Positions 46,401 through 61,400 of a stretch of 64,000 nt of DNA are shown here, piece by piece. Every line of letters starts with the position of its first letter. Positions within the stretch are counted from its first letter, which is position 1. This DNA comes from Linum tenue (Eukaryota > Streptophyta > Magnoliopsida > Malpighiales > Linaceae), in assembly GCA_946122785.1 (NCBI GenBank), contig CAMGYJ010000005.1, positions 33,904,002-33,968,001 on the forward strand, given 5' to 3'. A program made the position numbers and the translations under genes. Under the pieces are notes generated by a model. The model had not been told where the DNA came from, ran no database searches, and worked only from the letters and a program-made list of their open reading frames with translations.

Positions 46401-49400
46401 CCAGATACAACATAAGGATAGAAAGGCCCAGCCTCAGATATATGACCAACTTGACCAAGAATATATTTATCCAATGATCCCTCCACAACGATTTGCACCA
46501 TCCCGCCATGGGACAAAAGATACTTGTCTAGTGTTTCCTGTTAGATAGTAAAACATGAGACACCCACAACATGCAACCTGCAACCTGCTTCAAAGAAGAT
46601 GGGAAACACGAGAAGATAACTTTTTAGTACCTTGGACTTCTTGATCAGTGGAATGAACTTGTCCAAGACCTGAAGCACATGATTTGCTGCAGGCTTCACT
46701 TCTTCACAAGATTGAAGGTGAGCAGTTTCCAGAGTTTCAAGCAATAATGATTCCTCTATCAACATGGAGCTCAGAGCATCCAATAGTTCCTGCAAAATGG
46801 TGAAAGAATACAACATATAACTATCCAAAATCCTTTAGAAATAAAAGACATAATTTTGAAGATATCACTTCATGCAACTTGCCTTCTGTTTCCACATGCA
46901 ACTACAGATTGCACGCTGGTTTTCAGGAATGGAGGACATCACACTAGTTTGGTCATTGACATCCAGGGATTTTAAATATAATGTTTCCATTGTTGACACA
47001 CACTTCTGCAGGCACTTTAATTGCTTGGAGAGATCATATGCTGCCTGACGCTGTTCATGTTGGATAGTTATGAGATGATTGAGAAATGAGCCCACCCGCC
47101 TAGCCTGCAAAGATTAAACACAAACCGTTACGGGAAAATATCTTTTGGATAAATAAGCCATACACTAACACTAATGAGACTGTTAAGAATAATGAGAAAT
47201 AAATGGTCACTAGTAAAAGTCACCATAATACTTTAATAGGTGATTTGATAGTCACCATATTACTTTTAATGCTATATCTGGCCTTACATAATAGTGCTGC
47301 TCATTTTGAGTTTATATATACAATCCGTCTACCAACCTTCTCCAGGATGATATCTTGATGAGGATTCAGACATATCTGCCGCAGGAGCTGCACAGCTGCA
47401 ATGCCTTTAAAGTAGAACTCATTTGTTACTTTCCACTCAATCTCCAAACTTCCATTGGGAGAACTTTCCAATATCATAGAGGAAGAAAGATTAGAATCTC
47501 TCGAAGGCAGTCTACTATGTGTCAGCAGCAAATGTTTGATATCGAATGATGGCTGGACAAACAGCCAATCCGATTTATAGGAGACCTACAAGCATCAATT
47601 ACAAGACCACAAAAGGAATCATAACTAGAAGGATCTAATTATGCTTCAAATAAATTAATGATAACATAATGCCCACCATTAGGAGTTTCCAATTACCTTC
47701 TCGAATTTGTGCTTATCCAACCCACTGGATTCTAGAAGCTTAAGTAAATCATCGAATGCCCGCCTTTTACCTACGGTTCTTTCCATATCCTTCCACAGGA
47801 CATCATAATTAAAAGTAGCAGAACATATCTCCTCAAGTGTACGATTCACAGCATTCCATTCTTCCTCTACGGAAAGGTAAGAAGCACTGCACGTATCTGT
47901 AGAAGTTTCTAAGTTCTTAGGTTTCTAGCACTGAAGCCGTATATATACATATATCTTGCTAAAACGATAAAAGGCCAAGGGACAAGGGAAATAGAAGTGT
48001 AATAGAAAAACCTGCATCCATTGAAAGGTTATATTCCGAAGACATGCTAACAAGTAAGTGCAGTGAAGCTTCAACCTTCTGACTCCAATCACTGAACCAA
48101 GTGTGCCTATTTTAGAACACAAGATAACAGAAGGATCACCAATTGATGATTGTATGGCAAAGAATCAGAAGAAACGGACAAATACATACCGATGATCAAT
48201 CCTGGACTCTATCTCATCTGCTATCGTATTTAATGTCACAGAACCCTTTTCCGAACTCTCCTTGAGATCATTTATACTCAGCTCAGGTTGAGCAGCACTT
48301 GCTTTCTGTTCCGCTTCTCGAGTAAGAAAGAGCATGAAAGGTTGTTGCAAGATGTCCTGTCCATTTGAAAAAAGAAATTAGGCAAACCTTTAAGTGCATA
48401 AAAATGACTTTGGAGCATAGCAAAGACAGAAGATGACCCTACTAGCAAAAGTAATTAGGCGGCCAATTCAGAGTTTGGTACTCACAGTGTACTTCTGTAT
48501 TAACTTCTTCACTTTCTGCCTCGCTCTTTTTGATTGTTCAATAGACAAGCTTAACTCTGTCTTCTCCCATCTACATAGTCCGGTGAGATCTTTCAGTTCC
48601 TTCTCGATATTTCTTCTACTAGCACCTATGTGCTCCAATATTCTGCCAGCAACACAAATATTTTAGGCAAGCAGAGCAGGTAAGAATATCATGGAATACA
48701 CTTGCAATGAGTCCGGATGAAAAATGCGAAAAAACTCAACCTTGGCAAGAATTGAACATAGTATCCAAAGGCATTATATAAGATCTTCATGTTACTCTCC
48801 TGGAACAAGCTGCACAACCCAGTCCAGTCATTAGAATCAAGTGCATTTACAAAGCTTAGCAGTAAAACATCGCCAATGATTAAAATTCTTCAAAAAAGTA
48901 GAGCTCAATATTGGGTAGATACTAAATTCCAGTTGGTGATCAACCACCCTACAAAGTAAAACTTGAATGGAAAGGTACAGGAACCAATGAAAAGGCAGGA
49001 CTAACCACCTTGCATAACTGTCTACTTCTAGACACCTCCCAACACTAATTTGGCCATAGAAAGCCAATAGTAACTGGAGTCGCTTTTGGAGTTCTCCAAG
49101 GCTCGAAGTTTGGACGAAATTTTCGATGCTGCAATATATAACAATCTTAGTCAACATTTCATTTTGGAGTTCACTGCACCACTGAAATCTACACAACCGA
49201 AATAAGCCTGCCTTTCTATTGTTGTTTGCTCGTATACAGCAACTTCACCAGCATGACTCCGGTGGAAAATTGAAGACAGGGCAAACCACAACTGCAGAAA
49301 GAATTTGAAGATATGAAATTAGAATCAAACATAAATAGATTTTCAGAGCTACCAACACATCCCAAACAAAAAACGCTGGTCTTTACCTTAGCAGCATTAG

Positions 49401-52400
49401 TATCATACTGCTCCTGCACCTCGTCCAACAACACAGCCCATGAGTCAACTTCCATCTTTTGCCACGAGCGCGCCAAAGCAACTAAAGGTTCCAGTTCATC
49501 TGCACTCAAAAGAAATATGATAATGTTACGTGTTAACCACAACAATTGACAGCTCATTTAAACAGCGACTTTCAGAGATAAACAAAATGAACAGTTTTCA
49601 CTAAGTTGGGTACCAGAGAGACAAAGTTTTGATCCATTCTCCTGCAAAGCAATAACCCTACGAAGAAGTAGTTGTAATCCTAAAAGAGCCTGCAAATAAG
49701 GAATAAATCTCATAAGAAGAGGGCAATGTCAATCATGGTTGCTTGTGTCCAGGATCATATTTGCATGGAACATAGTGTTGGTTGACTGCTACCTTGGCCA
49801 ACGGTGTTTCCATAGGAATAACCAACAGTGACTGAACTGCATCCAATATTTTTTGAAGACCAGGGTGGTCCTCCCACTGATTTAGGAGTGAAACAACTTT
49901 ATCTTGAAGTGCACTCAGCAGCTTCACCATTTTAGCTAGATTAGGAGCATTTGAATCCTGGACCAGTCAAGTGATACAGTTGAGATGAGTCATACATACG
50001 AAGTCTAATAAATATCAATAAAGAAAAGACATATGATAACAAGAATGCTGATAACATCTAAGGAAACGAGATCTAAATTTGTCAGAAGTAAATGTAAAAA
50101 CAGAATTCAGAGAACCTTGTAATATTTGTACTTGCTAGACGTTCTATGAATGGACGGGCACTTGCTTTCACGATCCAAACAAAGGCGAAACATGTGTTCT
50201 GGAATAAGTTTAGCATCCAGGGAGGAACTAAACAAACCTCCCAAGCCTGGAGATTATGAAATAAAAGTCTGTTAGATGTGATATTGAAAACATGCATCAA
50301 TAAGGAAGTAAATCAGCAAATTACCTCTAATCATGCTTGCTCCCAGATCGTAAGAGTTGATGAATGAAGTGCATTTATCCGTATCTGATATGTGGAAAGT
50401 CCCTAACTGAAAATCAAGCAATTATTAGTAAAAACAATTAAGAAGTGCTATCATCATCATATGAGCATGGGCGTGTTCAAACACACGCGTAACGACAAGA
50501 AACCTTGCATGATAAGACTTCAGACAAATAAAACACGAAAAGATATTTCTTGGGTACATGCCCGTGATACACACTAACCCCCTTTCACTCTGTTTTAGAA
50601 ACATGTTCTACAATCAAAGATCTATGATCCTACTTTTGAGTGCTCAACTCAACTTAATAAAATATAAGTATTCCCTTTATTGGTAGTTAAAAAATCACCC
50701 TCAAGGTTCAAACCTCGTGCAGCTGAAATACTTCTACAGCATCAATAACATAGCATGAAATGGTTGAGGACTCAAAACCAGAGATAAAAGAGTATAGTCT
50801 AACTTACACAACTAATAAGGTCAACAGATCCAAATAGTTGGTTATGGAAATGGATCATGCTGTCAAGGACAGGCGCCTGCATGAGGTTCCACTCTTCCTC
50901 CAAACTTCCATGGTCCTCGCTAGTATGTATCTGGGTTGACAAAGAATTTAAATAAAATCAAGAGGAAAAAGCAAAAAGGATGATGAAGAGAGAGGGAGGT
51001 GTGTGTAATTTACAAGCAAGAAACAATTTATACATGAAATCACCTTTTCCGAAGATTCATCTTCTTCAGAAAGCAGCTCCTTTAATTCCGAGAAGCTATC
51101 ATTTGAGAAATATTTTGCTAGCATTGACACATCAGCATCAATAACATTCTGGATCTCAAACGCACGGGGCTTGAACTTGTATTGTTGAGCATCGAGCCCT
51201 TCTTTATCCTGGACTTCAGCTTTCATATCCATCCACATAATAGCAAAGCCCCTGAACAATTTGTCCAACATCTGACGCGGATACGTGTGTTAAATGACTA
51301 TCATCCAGACCAAAACCTCATTTCTGTTTAATTGCTCCAAGAAACAGCTCACCTTGAAAGAAGCATCATCAATCCTTTGGCTCACGGCTAGGAGGTGTAC
51401 CACACGCAGAAGAACATTATGATAAATTGCAGCTTTGCGTTGCAATACAGAGACCTGTTTCAATTCAACAAGCATTTAATGCATGAGCACACAACATTAA
51501 GTTCAATCGGCAACCTGAATTAATTCAAGAGAAAATTTGATGCCTTCATTTGTTGGAGACCATGTTAACAGTAGCACAACAAAGAGAAATAACAATCAAA
51601 AGAAACAGTGTCGTCGGCAAAGAAATACCACTCTCCCGCCATCAGCATCCCTTGAGATGGAAGCAAGTTTTTCCAGCAAATCTATTCTCAAGTCCCAGGA
51701 AATTGTAGGAATACCGAGATCAATAGAAGAAATTGACTCCAGACCATCTCCTCGAGGAAATTTCAGAAATGAATAAATTGAATCCTGTAGTATAGATAAG
51801 TAATTGGTGATAAGGTTGCAGACAAAGTCTAGATGAAAATAATTGTTAATTTTACGATAAAAAATATAAGAGCACATTAGTACCAAAAGGAGTTCCAGAT
51901 TATCCTCATTGATCTTGCGCAGTAAGTCTTTACTCAAGGTAGCTGAAGAAACTAATGACAGGCCCAATTTCATTTCATATAGTGCCACCTGAACTGGTTG
52001 AGCTAGGTCGATGTACTCTTTATATTCATCTGATAGCCGCTCAATAAAAGACTTTGCTGTTTTCTGTAGGATAAAAGAGAACCAGCATTAAGATAATGGT
52101 AAAGCTGACCTAGATACAATTTTCCACACTCGGTACCAACGTACCTGCCAGTTGCACACTTGAAGAATAACTTGTTCCGACTCTCTAGAATCAATATTGC
52201 TTGTAAAATCCATCACTGCCATCACAGATTTATTGAAATCCTTGCATTCTTTCCTAAATGCCTTAAATTTTAAGGGATTGCTGCGGAACACAATCTGAGC
52301 ACAATACATAGAAACGGTAAGTTAGAACGAGAAGCAATAAGATCAATGCAGCACACACACATATTGGTTCAAATAAAGATTAGAAAATAAGCTTTCCGAC

Positions 52401-55400
52401 CTTGCTTTGAAGCACTTTATGCTCAAGTTTAAGCTTTTCCAATTCCCTCTTTCTGTTTTCATGAGCCTCTCTTGACTGAGCCCATCCTGATAAGTAGTCA
52501 CATTCTTGTCGCACCTACAACAAGAGATACCAGTTAAGGTTTACATACATCCACGAGAGCTTCATGAAGTAAAGGAATTTGGATACCCATAGGAGTTGAT
52601 AATCAGGCAAGCAATGCAAGACAGGAACAAACAATTAACAACACAAACTAGGCAGGAAATATACTTCGTTGAAACTCAGCAGCGAATATATTAAAACCAC
52701 AAAAAGGAAAACAGTGGTTACAATAGACAAAGAAAACCATCAAATTCCCAACCTTGATTTCGACTTCAAGTGATGAGATCTTATCTTCTAGCAGCGCAAA
52801 CTTGTATGAATATTCCATCATAGGATCCAAGTCATCAGAAGTGATCAAGAGACTGAACCGCAACAGCCCAATCCTCAACCAAGTGTACCCAACGTTCATG
52901 TTTGCAACTACAGATAAAATTAAGTCAAAGCAAACATGAGCAAGAAAGTAAAATCCAGCTGGCACAAAACAATCATAGAGTGGGTAATGACCAGTAGGCA
53001 AAATTACCAGTTGATGAACGATGAATATAGAGATCTTTGAGCACTGATTCAATCAGGAAATGCAGGGACGTCAATTTTCGATGTTTCGATGTCATAACAA
53101 GGGAGCTCAGCTGTTCTAGGTCAGTTTGCTGCACCAATAGAATTTAAGCACAGTCAGTACGGCTTCAAAATAATTACCATTAGGACGGAGTACTTACAAG
53201 AAGCATACCTTTACAATATTCTTCTGGAGAGTGGAAAACATTCTCGCAATTGCAGCAAAAGTATCAGAATCAAACGTCTCCTCATGTGCATGGATGATCT
53301 AGTGAAACATCATAAGAGAAATCTGCTGTTAGAGAACTCGAGAAACAGTATAGCTACATATACATTGCTTGATAACGCGAGAAACAGTGAATTGGCAGAC
53401 TTATGGTACCAAAATACCTGTTGGAAGAGAGAACTTGCAGCAGACAACAGAAATCCAGAAACACCAGATCCTATTTGGGGACTTTGCCATAGATAACACA
53501 CAGCAGCTTCAAGCTTCAAGCAGTGTGCAAAATAATCCTTAACAGTACCCTTGCCCCTCCTGATTACAGATTTTGAATTGAAAAAGAGACAATGTCGACA
53601 TAACTACTCGGCCGAGTGTGAAAAGACAAGACTAACATAAATGCTACATTTTATATGCTTGTTATAAAACTCTTCAAAGATAAAAGCCAAGACACACAGA
53701 CTGAAAGAGCATAGACCACCTAGGTAGAATATGCTCCGTCTCCACGTTAAGGATAGCTGTCGTATTTTCCTAGGGAACTATCATATGACAGGAAACAAGC
53801 ATTCTGTTTATCTAAACAATTGCACAATCTATGGCACACCAGTTTTTCTCTCATTCAGAAATAAGAAACAAGCAAAAGTTATGCGCCTGCGTGAAGGTTT
53901 ATAATGACATAGTCAAGGTTGTCGAACTTCCTAGATATAATTGCACTCACAGAATCTGTGCAACAGTTGCTATCTTAATCGGCTGAAGAAGCATATGTGG
54001 AAGTGGAAGATCATAGTCATCAAACTTCGAGAACTCCTGCAGAAAAGAGTGGGCATAAATACACATATTTGAGCCTTACCTTCTTCTGTGTGATAGTATC
54101 TAGACCAATTCCATGCATACCTGAATAAAAGGAGGGTAGTGGTTCCACAAGGAAGAATGCCACCAGAACCACATTTCAAGAACATAGCTGGTAATTCGTG
54201 AATTTACTACTAGGCAAAAAATTCACAGTTGTCAGCACAACAAAACCAAACACACACACACACAAAACATCACATGTCACAAACCTTCATGTACGGATGT
54301 CCAAGCATCAAACATCCACAGTATTTTCTGGTGTGGTATGAAATTCTGTGGAGGTCTTCCCGAAATCCTGGAGTATTTTAAGGCATGCTCCAGCAGTGAA
54401 GTCACTGAAGCCAACTCCTGTCATAACAAGGACCATAACAATCAGCCTGGCACCTCATCTTTTCTTTTTTCAACATAAAAAGAATAAAGCAGTTCAACCA
54501 ACAATAGGAGGATGAAGAACAGAAATAGGGTGGCCAATGTTAAGATGAATGTCATCTACAAGCCCCTACCAGTTGCAATGCTCTGGGATTATTCAGAATC
54601 AGAAGTGAAAGCTTTTCCAATATCTCCATGTCAAGGAAAAAACTTGCAGCGTCAACGATGGGAATTGTCTCTTGCCAACCAACAAGACCCGTTTTCAGCC
54701 ACAAGAGTTCAGGGCGAATCACACAACAATAAGTTGGACTCCCGTCAGCAGTCGCATTATCACTCGCCTGGACTTTCACCTCCAACTTTCTCTTTTCAAA
54801 CAAGTACCGCTTGCGAAGTACCTGCCAACCCAACAAACAATGAGTAAAAAAGTACAAAGAAAGCAAACAATTCTATCATCTATAGTAAGTACAGTGAACC
54901 TGATTCATCTCATCCAACTGCCCAACGATATCTGTGCCGTCCTCATCATTTTTGTTTGCTATATACAGAGACATGCATATGCCTGAAATAAAAGAACTGA
55001 TTGTTGAGGACACAACACAAGCTTTCCAAAAGGAAATGACTTTGCAATTAAGGTGAAAATTATCAGTGTCCTCTGAATGCAAGTACATAATGTAAGAGTA
55101 GAGACTGTATATCTGAAGGATGACAATAGATATGGTAATTTTAATGATATCAACAACCGCTTTCTGCGACCCCTAGTGTACTGCTTGTATGCACATAAGA
55201 GCAGGTTGACAATCCCCAAAAAGTTTCTGTTGTTCACAAATAAGTAAACAGGCAGCTGAATGTATCTAAGATATTGGAGTGACATTAGTCATCAGGGAAA
55301 GGGTGGTGTTTGCAATGGTCTACAAACCACTCGCACAACTGGAGATGTCAGCTGAGAAACCTTCAGAACCAGTGGTCAACAGAATAAAATGCAACGTCTG

Positions 55401-58400
55401 CTACTACAAAAGATACGTGGCAGCAGAGGTAAAATTCAAAAAGTGGGAAGCACATAAACACCAGCAAATATTACCTTGCAGACCAAGGGAACGAAGCTCA
55501 GCAATCGTAGAAGCTAATACTTCAACAAGATGGTCGTTTTCTGCAACATGATCAGAAGAAATTAATAGAGAGAAGACAGAAGAAAAATTTACAAGCAAGT
55601 ATGAACAGGCCATACCACGCTGGAATGGATTTATATTTGTGGGCCAAATGGTTTGACAGAGATCGAATAGCTTTTGTTGTTTGTCATACAAAGTAGCTGA
55701 AGATGGTAAAATGGGATGACCCCCATTAACCCATAACAGAGACTGCTCTGACCGCTGATGGAAAGACCTATCAAGATTCCTGCTAGCAATCTGCAGCAAG
55801 CAGATGAATCTGAGTTCACTTCAATGAACATGATAAGAGGGAAATATATAAGTGAAAGTTAACATACCAGCAAAACATTTTCTGCTATCCTAGGGAAGAA
55901 ATTTCGCAAGTTGCATATATCCTTCACTAGCCATTGCCAGGAGATCAACAATTCCTCAACCTTTGAAGACATAAAAGCCTCCCAAAATGCAACATGGTGA
56001 TCAATAAGGTCTGAATACAATGTTCGCAGTAGTTCATAGAATTCAGATTCAACAAGTCTCTCAAGCACTTCTTCTTCTAGCTGTTGAAGAGACTCAAGAA
56101 CTGGTTTGAAACAATGAGCTTCATTAACAAACAGATGTCTGTTCTGCGAATCCCACTGCTGGTGTGACTGCCTCAGGAGACCTGTCAAGTTAACAGCATT
56201 ATGCAGAACATGTTCATTCAACCCACCATCTGATGCAGAAACATCAGAAAAATCGAGAGAAAGCAATGGTTTTGATTGTAAAGACAGATCTCTGTTACGA
56301 TGAGTGGCTAGTCTGCGGTGAGAATTGAAAATGCACTCCCAAATAGGATGTTTGAATTCCTTCTCAAGTAACTCCAGTAATGAACTAATGAACAGGCTAA
56401 AAGGTTTCACTTTAGAGCTAAGCCAGCTAAGGTGCAGAAGATACAGCTTGTAATCCTTCAAGGTAGCCTGTTCAAGAGTCCAGTTGGCAGCATAATAAAC
56501 TTGTCTCTTCATCTTTACATCAACCAGTTTGTCAACATAGGACTTGGGAATCATCTGCTCAGGAGTCTCAGGAAACATAAGTTTACAAATCAGCTGCTCA
56601 TTCATCAGGAAGGCCACATCACTACTTGGCAGAGTTAAAAGACTTTTCATCGGATGCCTATGTGAGGACCAGCCTACATATTGCAAGATCAGAGTCTCCA
56701 AATACATGCAGTTCTGCTTAACAGTAGCCATTTCAGAGTGCAAAACAAAATCCAAGGTTCTCAAAGGTGCCGGCCAACCACCAGGTAATTGCAGAGAAGA
56801 GTGAAGAGAGAAAACATACTTCAGTACCGATTCTGATAAATAAATATCTTTCCCATGGCTGATAATGTCACGTCCCGCAGCCTCCCCAAGGGATGAGAGA
56901 TATGTGTGTTCCCAACTGATCTGGAGACTCCACAAATTATGGTTTCCACTTGTGAGAAGCTTCTGGTACAGCTGAACCCAGCGTGCAAGCTCAAGATAAG
57001 AAATTTCCAGACCATGGGTCAAAGCTTGCCTTCTAGCATAAACATGAGCTTTAGCCATTGATTCAACCAATCTGACACCAGGAATACCAGATAGAACAAG
57101 ATGTCGCTCAACATCCTTTAGTTCATACTCGGCATGATTATATCCCTCTGCCTCATCAAGCAGCCAATATGGCTGCATCATATATATTTCAACGCCTCTA
57201 TTTCGCATTGCCCGGGATACTTCACCACTGGTCGGATTAACAGTGAGAAATATCCGAAAATTGGGGTGCGGGCGAAGAATGAGAGGGCTTCCATCAACAA
57301 GTCCACACTCATTGACAGTTATAGACCCACTTGGCTCCACCAAAGAATTGATTCTGTCAAGTACCTGAAGCATGCAAGAAAATGTTATGCAGATCAACGA
57401 GACAATGCATGCTAGTTACAGAAAATATTTGAAAAGTATGGGAAGAGAGAGAAACAAAATTCATGAGCAGGAGAGGTACCGTCGGATTACAAAGGTTTGC
57501 ATTCTCCAAAACAACCCATTCCCCGTTCTCTATTGCCTTCACAAGCAATCCCGTAACCCACTCGAACTTGGCAGAGGGCTTCCCATGATGATGTTCTTGA
57601 AACTTTGAAATCGACTTCAGAATTTTGTCTAGTTCTTTGGATGTCCAAGAAACAGGCAGGAGATTGTTTGTTAAATCCAACATTAACAATGCAACAATCT
57701 CAATCACCATGTTCAACGATTTAGCAATGCTATCCCAGTTCTCGATACACATGAAGGTGGAAGTTGACAAGGACACAAAATCCATGCTCGATGAGAGAGT
57801 AAGCCATTTGGCCATTATCTCACTTCTCCTGGTGATGAACTCGGTCTTCGGCTCATCCAGCTTCAAACTGCAGTACTCAGTAACATAATGCTCAACTTGA
57901 GCAAACACCAGTCTTAGATTGCGGAAAGCATTGTATTGCTCAAAGGATCCAAGTAGCTCAGAAATATCAGTAGCAGTTGACAAATTCAATTCATTCAGCT
58001 TGTTGCCACTCAGCTGACCAAGTAGCCTAATCAAGGATGTCTTCCCAGAGGATGGCGGACCAATCAAGATGCACAACCACTGATGCTTAACACAGCTAAC
58101 AACAGCTTCCATGCAATGACGAATGCTAGGTAAAAGTTTCAGCTCACTGTTTGGGGATTTTAAGGCAGAACAGCCGTTCCTTTGAATGACTGTGTAACCA
58201 ACTCTAACATGTTCTGGACTCAGCTGCACTCTTGGGTAAGGATTGATGGATGGCTTAACTCCAAAAACCTCTTCGTACAGCCTTTGGACCTCAATACGGT
58301 CAGCTGCTGTACGCATTCTCTGCACATAGACGATGTTGACAAAGCAATCAACTTTTGACTTCTCTGAGGCACCTGAGGTTGAAATACATGTTCAAGGGAA

Positions 58401-61400
58401 AAAAATTAGTAGGACAAAGAGATAAAATACAAAATCATATGAAATGAGGGTTAAACAAACCTTCAATTATCTGGCATGAACGAAGTACATCACGCAGGTT
58501 GAACTCCCAAGGGGAACCATCCTGTCCAAACTTGTGATGTAACATGGTGTCCTCATGCAACCTTCTGTTGAAAGTGATTAACTTTGAAAGCAAAGGTCCA
58601 GGAATGGAAGGATACAGTGAACTACAGATGTAATGGTAGTCAGCTTCAACTAGCTCGTCTATATACACCTGGAATAAACAGACTGGTGATGAATTTCTGA
58701 TCCAGATTGCAACTCCAATTACCCAAAGCAGGATAAGTAAGATGGCCTTTATCGTATGATAAACATACCTTAGTGAATCGATTCAAAAAGGACCTCGGAA
58801 GGCCTTTTCTGCCACCTCCTTGGTAGAAAGGGTTCTGACATGCGAAAACTTTAAACGATGGTGGACACTTGAAGGTAAGTCCAAGCTCTGGAATGAACAC
58901 CTCAGCACGATGATCAAGGATAGCATTCAAGCCCTGATAAAAATAGAACACCAAGAATTAGAACGTAAGAGCATACAAAAGATAGTTGTCTTTAAATCTA
59001 ATACAAGTACCTCTAGGACAGACTGCGGAGCCAAATTGAGCTCGTCCAGCAGAACCCAAGAACCATCCTTCAATGCCTGAGCAAGGACAAGTAAAAAGTA
59101 AGTGAGCAGAACTTAATTGCCCCACCACAACAAAGTGAACTTATAGCTGATTGAAGGTCAACAGAACAGGCCCTCAAATAGGAAGGCTTACCTGTAACAA
59201 GATTCCATCAGACCATGCAAATTTCATCCCATCATCACTCTCAACAGGCAAGTCAGAACCCAATAGGTCCATGAGGTCAGTCTGCACATTCAGAGAACAC
59301 AAACAAAAGAACACACAAAATCATAAAATACCATAAAGAAAATAACCAGTTATGGCAGAGTAAGGCTTATGAGTGGTAGAATATTACAAGGGAAGTTTTG
59401 GAAGGCAGAAGGAGCCAAATGAAGAAGAACACATTCTAAATGACAAACCTGCTCAGATAAGTTTATGCGTACAACTTTATGCCCAGAATATTTTCCCAAC
59501 GCAGTAATCAAGCTTGTTTTACCAACACCAGGGCTACCTTCCAGTAGAACTACACAAGCAATGCGAACATAAAGCATAAACACAGCATTTACAAAGCAAG
59601 GAAGTACAGAACTGCCCTGACCTGAAGTTATGAAATTCCTTCTGCAGATTGATAGTTAGGGATCGTAAGAGTAAAATATGCACAAGAAAACATACCGGGC
59701 TTTGGAAGTTGCATAGCCCTCAATACGCGCATGGCATTTCTACGTGTTGTAGGAGCTAGGAATTCAAAACCTTGAGACTCACAGCACTGGTCACCTGAGA
59801 AAACACACAACATGGAGCTCAAACACACATGATGTACTTGAAGTTCATGCAGTTCTAAAGTTTTGTTTTAATGGCGGAGGCAAATTAAAATTTTGTTTTA
59901 ATGGCGGAGGCAAATTAGAACAAGCAAACATATTCCACATTACCTTGTTCAATATAAAACGGACTGATCCCAAATGTATTTTCAGGCTGATTATCTTCAA
60001 TGCATGAAATGTCCATTTGATCACTCCATCCATAATCCATAAGAGACAAATTTGGAACACCACGGAGCTACGACATCAACAGCATAGAATTGTAACCAAC
60101 TTGGTAGGGAAGGCAGTGTCAATGAGACATTACAGAATCTTACAAGTTAACAACTGAACATGGTGCACAATATAAAAATATAACTTCGACAATCAGATCT
60201 AACTTCCAATATTAACTTTGCATAAATAACCTACATAAATCATGTATATGGTGCACAAAGGAAGTTGGTTCATTATCATGTTTAGCCTAAACAACCCTTC
60301 TACAACTTCAATTAGCAAAATGGAACCAGAAGCATATAGATGAATAAAATTTACCTCGGGTTGTTCTTGGATAAAGGATATACATCTCTCTCTTAAGACT
60401 CTGGCATCAGGTAAAGAAATCCCTGTTCCTGAAGGACAATAATAAACTCAGCTCAGAACGTCAAACAAGTAACTAAAGGAAGGAGTACCGAAAACAAGTT
60501 AACAAAATATAATGGGAAAGCGACATGCTAGTGCAAATGAACAGGCAAAGAGAAGCAGAATAGTAGTTGTAACTTGGATAGTAAAATGTAATATTAACTA
60601 GTGCCATCCACTTTGAATCTGTCGTCGAAGTATTAGACAAGGCATGACTAGACCAGAGCTGCATTGCATACAAAAGAGTACAAAAGTATTCTCGCCTGTT
60701 AACAGTAAAGACCTCTGATGACATCAATTAAATGTGCATCAGCACACAAGCCTCAAGAAAAGGACGTTCAACCGATTGCCAGCAAGACAATCGGATCTCG
60801 CGGAGGATTCTGAATGCTGGCAATAGGAAGTGATGTGAAAATTATGTTGATATCTGAAGTCAAAAATTTTCCCCTTCCATGAAAGCAGGCAAGCAGAACA
60901 AAGTGTAGCAAGATAAGATGCAATGTCCAACGATGAGAATAAATAATTACCTAGACGTAAACCATCAAGCAGAACAAGGAAAAGCCCGTGTACTAACGCA
61001 TATTGTGGTCCCAGACTTCTTCTAGTAACATTAATGAATTCAACCCAGGATAAAAGATCCCGCACAGTAAGTATTCTCCCTGTCTGTAACTTGTTGAACC
61101 ACTGCAACAAACACAGCGAAGTTAAGAAGATTGTCCACTGCATTATGGAAACCTCAGAAAACATAGTAAACTTACATCCCAGAACTTTACGATAACATCC
61201 AGAATGTATGTGAGGTCGAGGTGGTTGAATCTGAAAGCACAAGTTTAAATTAAACATAAAAAAGAGAACCATTTAATCTTCAAGTTAAACCATCACTGAC
61301 AATGATAATGTACCTGTTCAATGCAATGTCTTTAAGTTCATGCAAATCACCAACAGGAGGGACCCAAATCTCTGTAAACCTGTTTCGAAGAGCTGGAGAT

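Noticed and set aside
60375..60392. ATATCCTT (U12 donor-like) on the minus strand in MDN1
   Set aside because: It lies within coding sequence (CISFIQEQPE) with no branch site or loss of frame after it.
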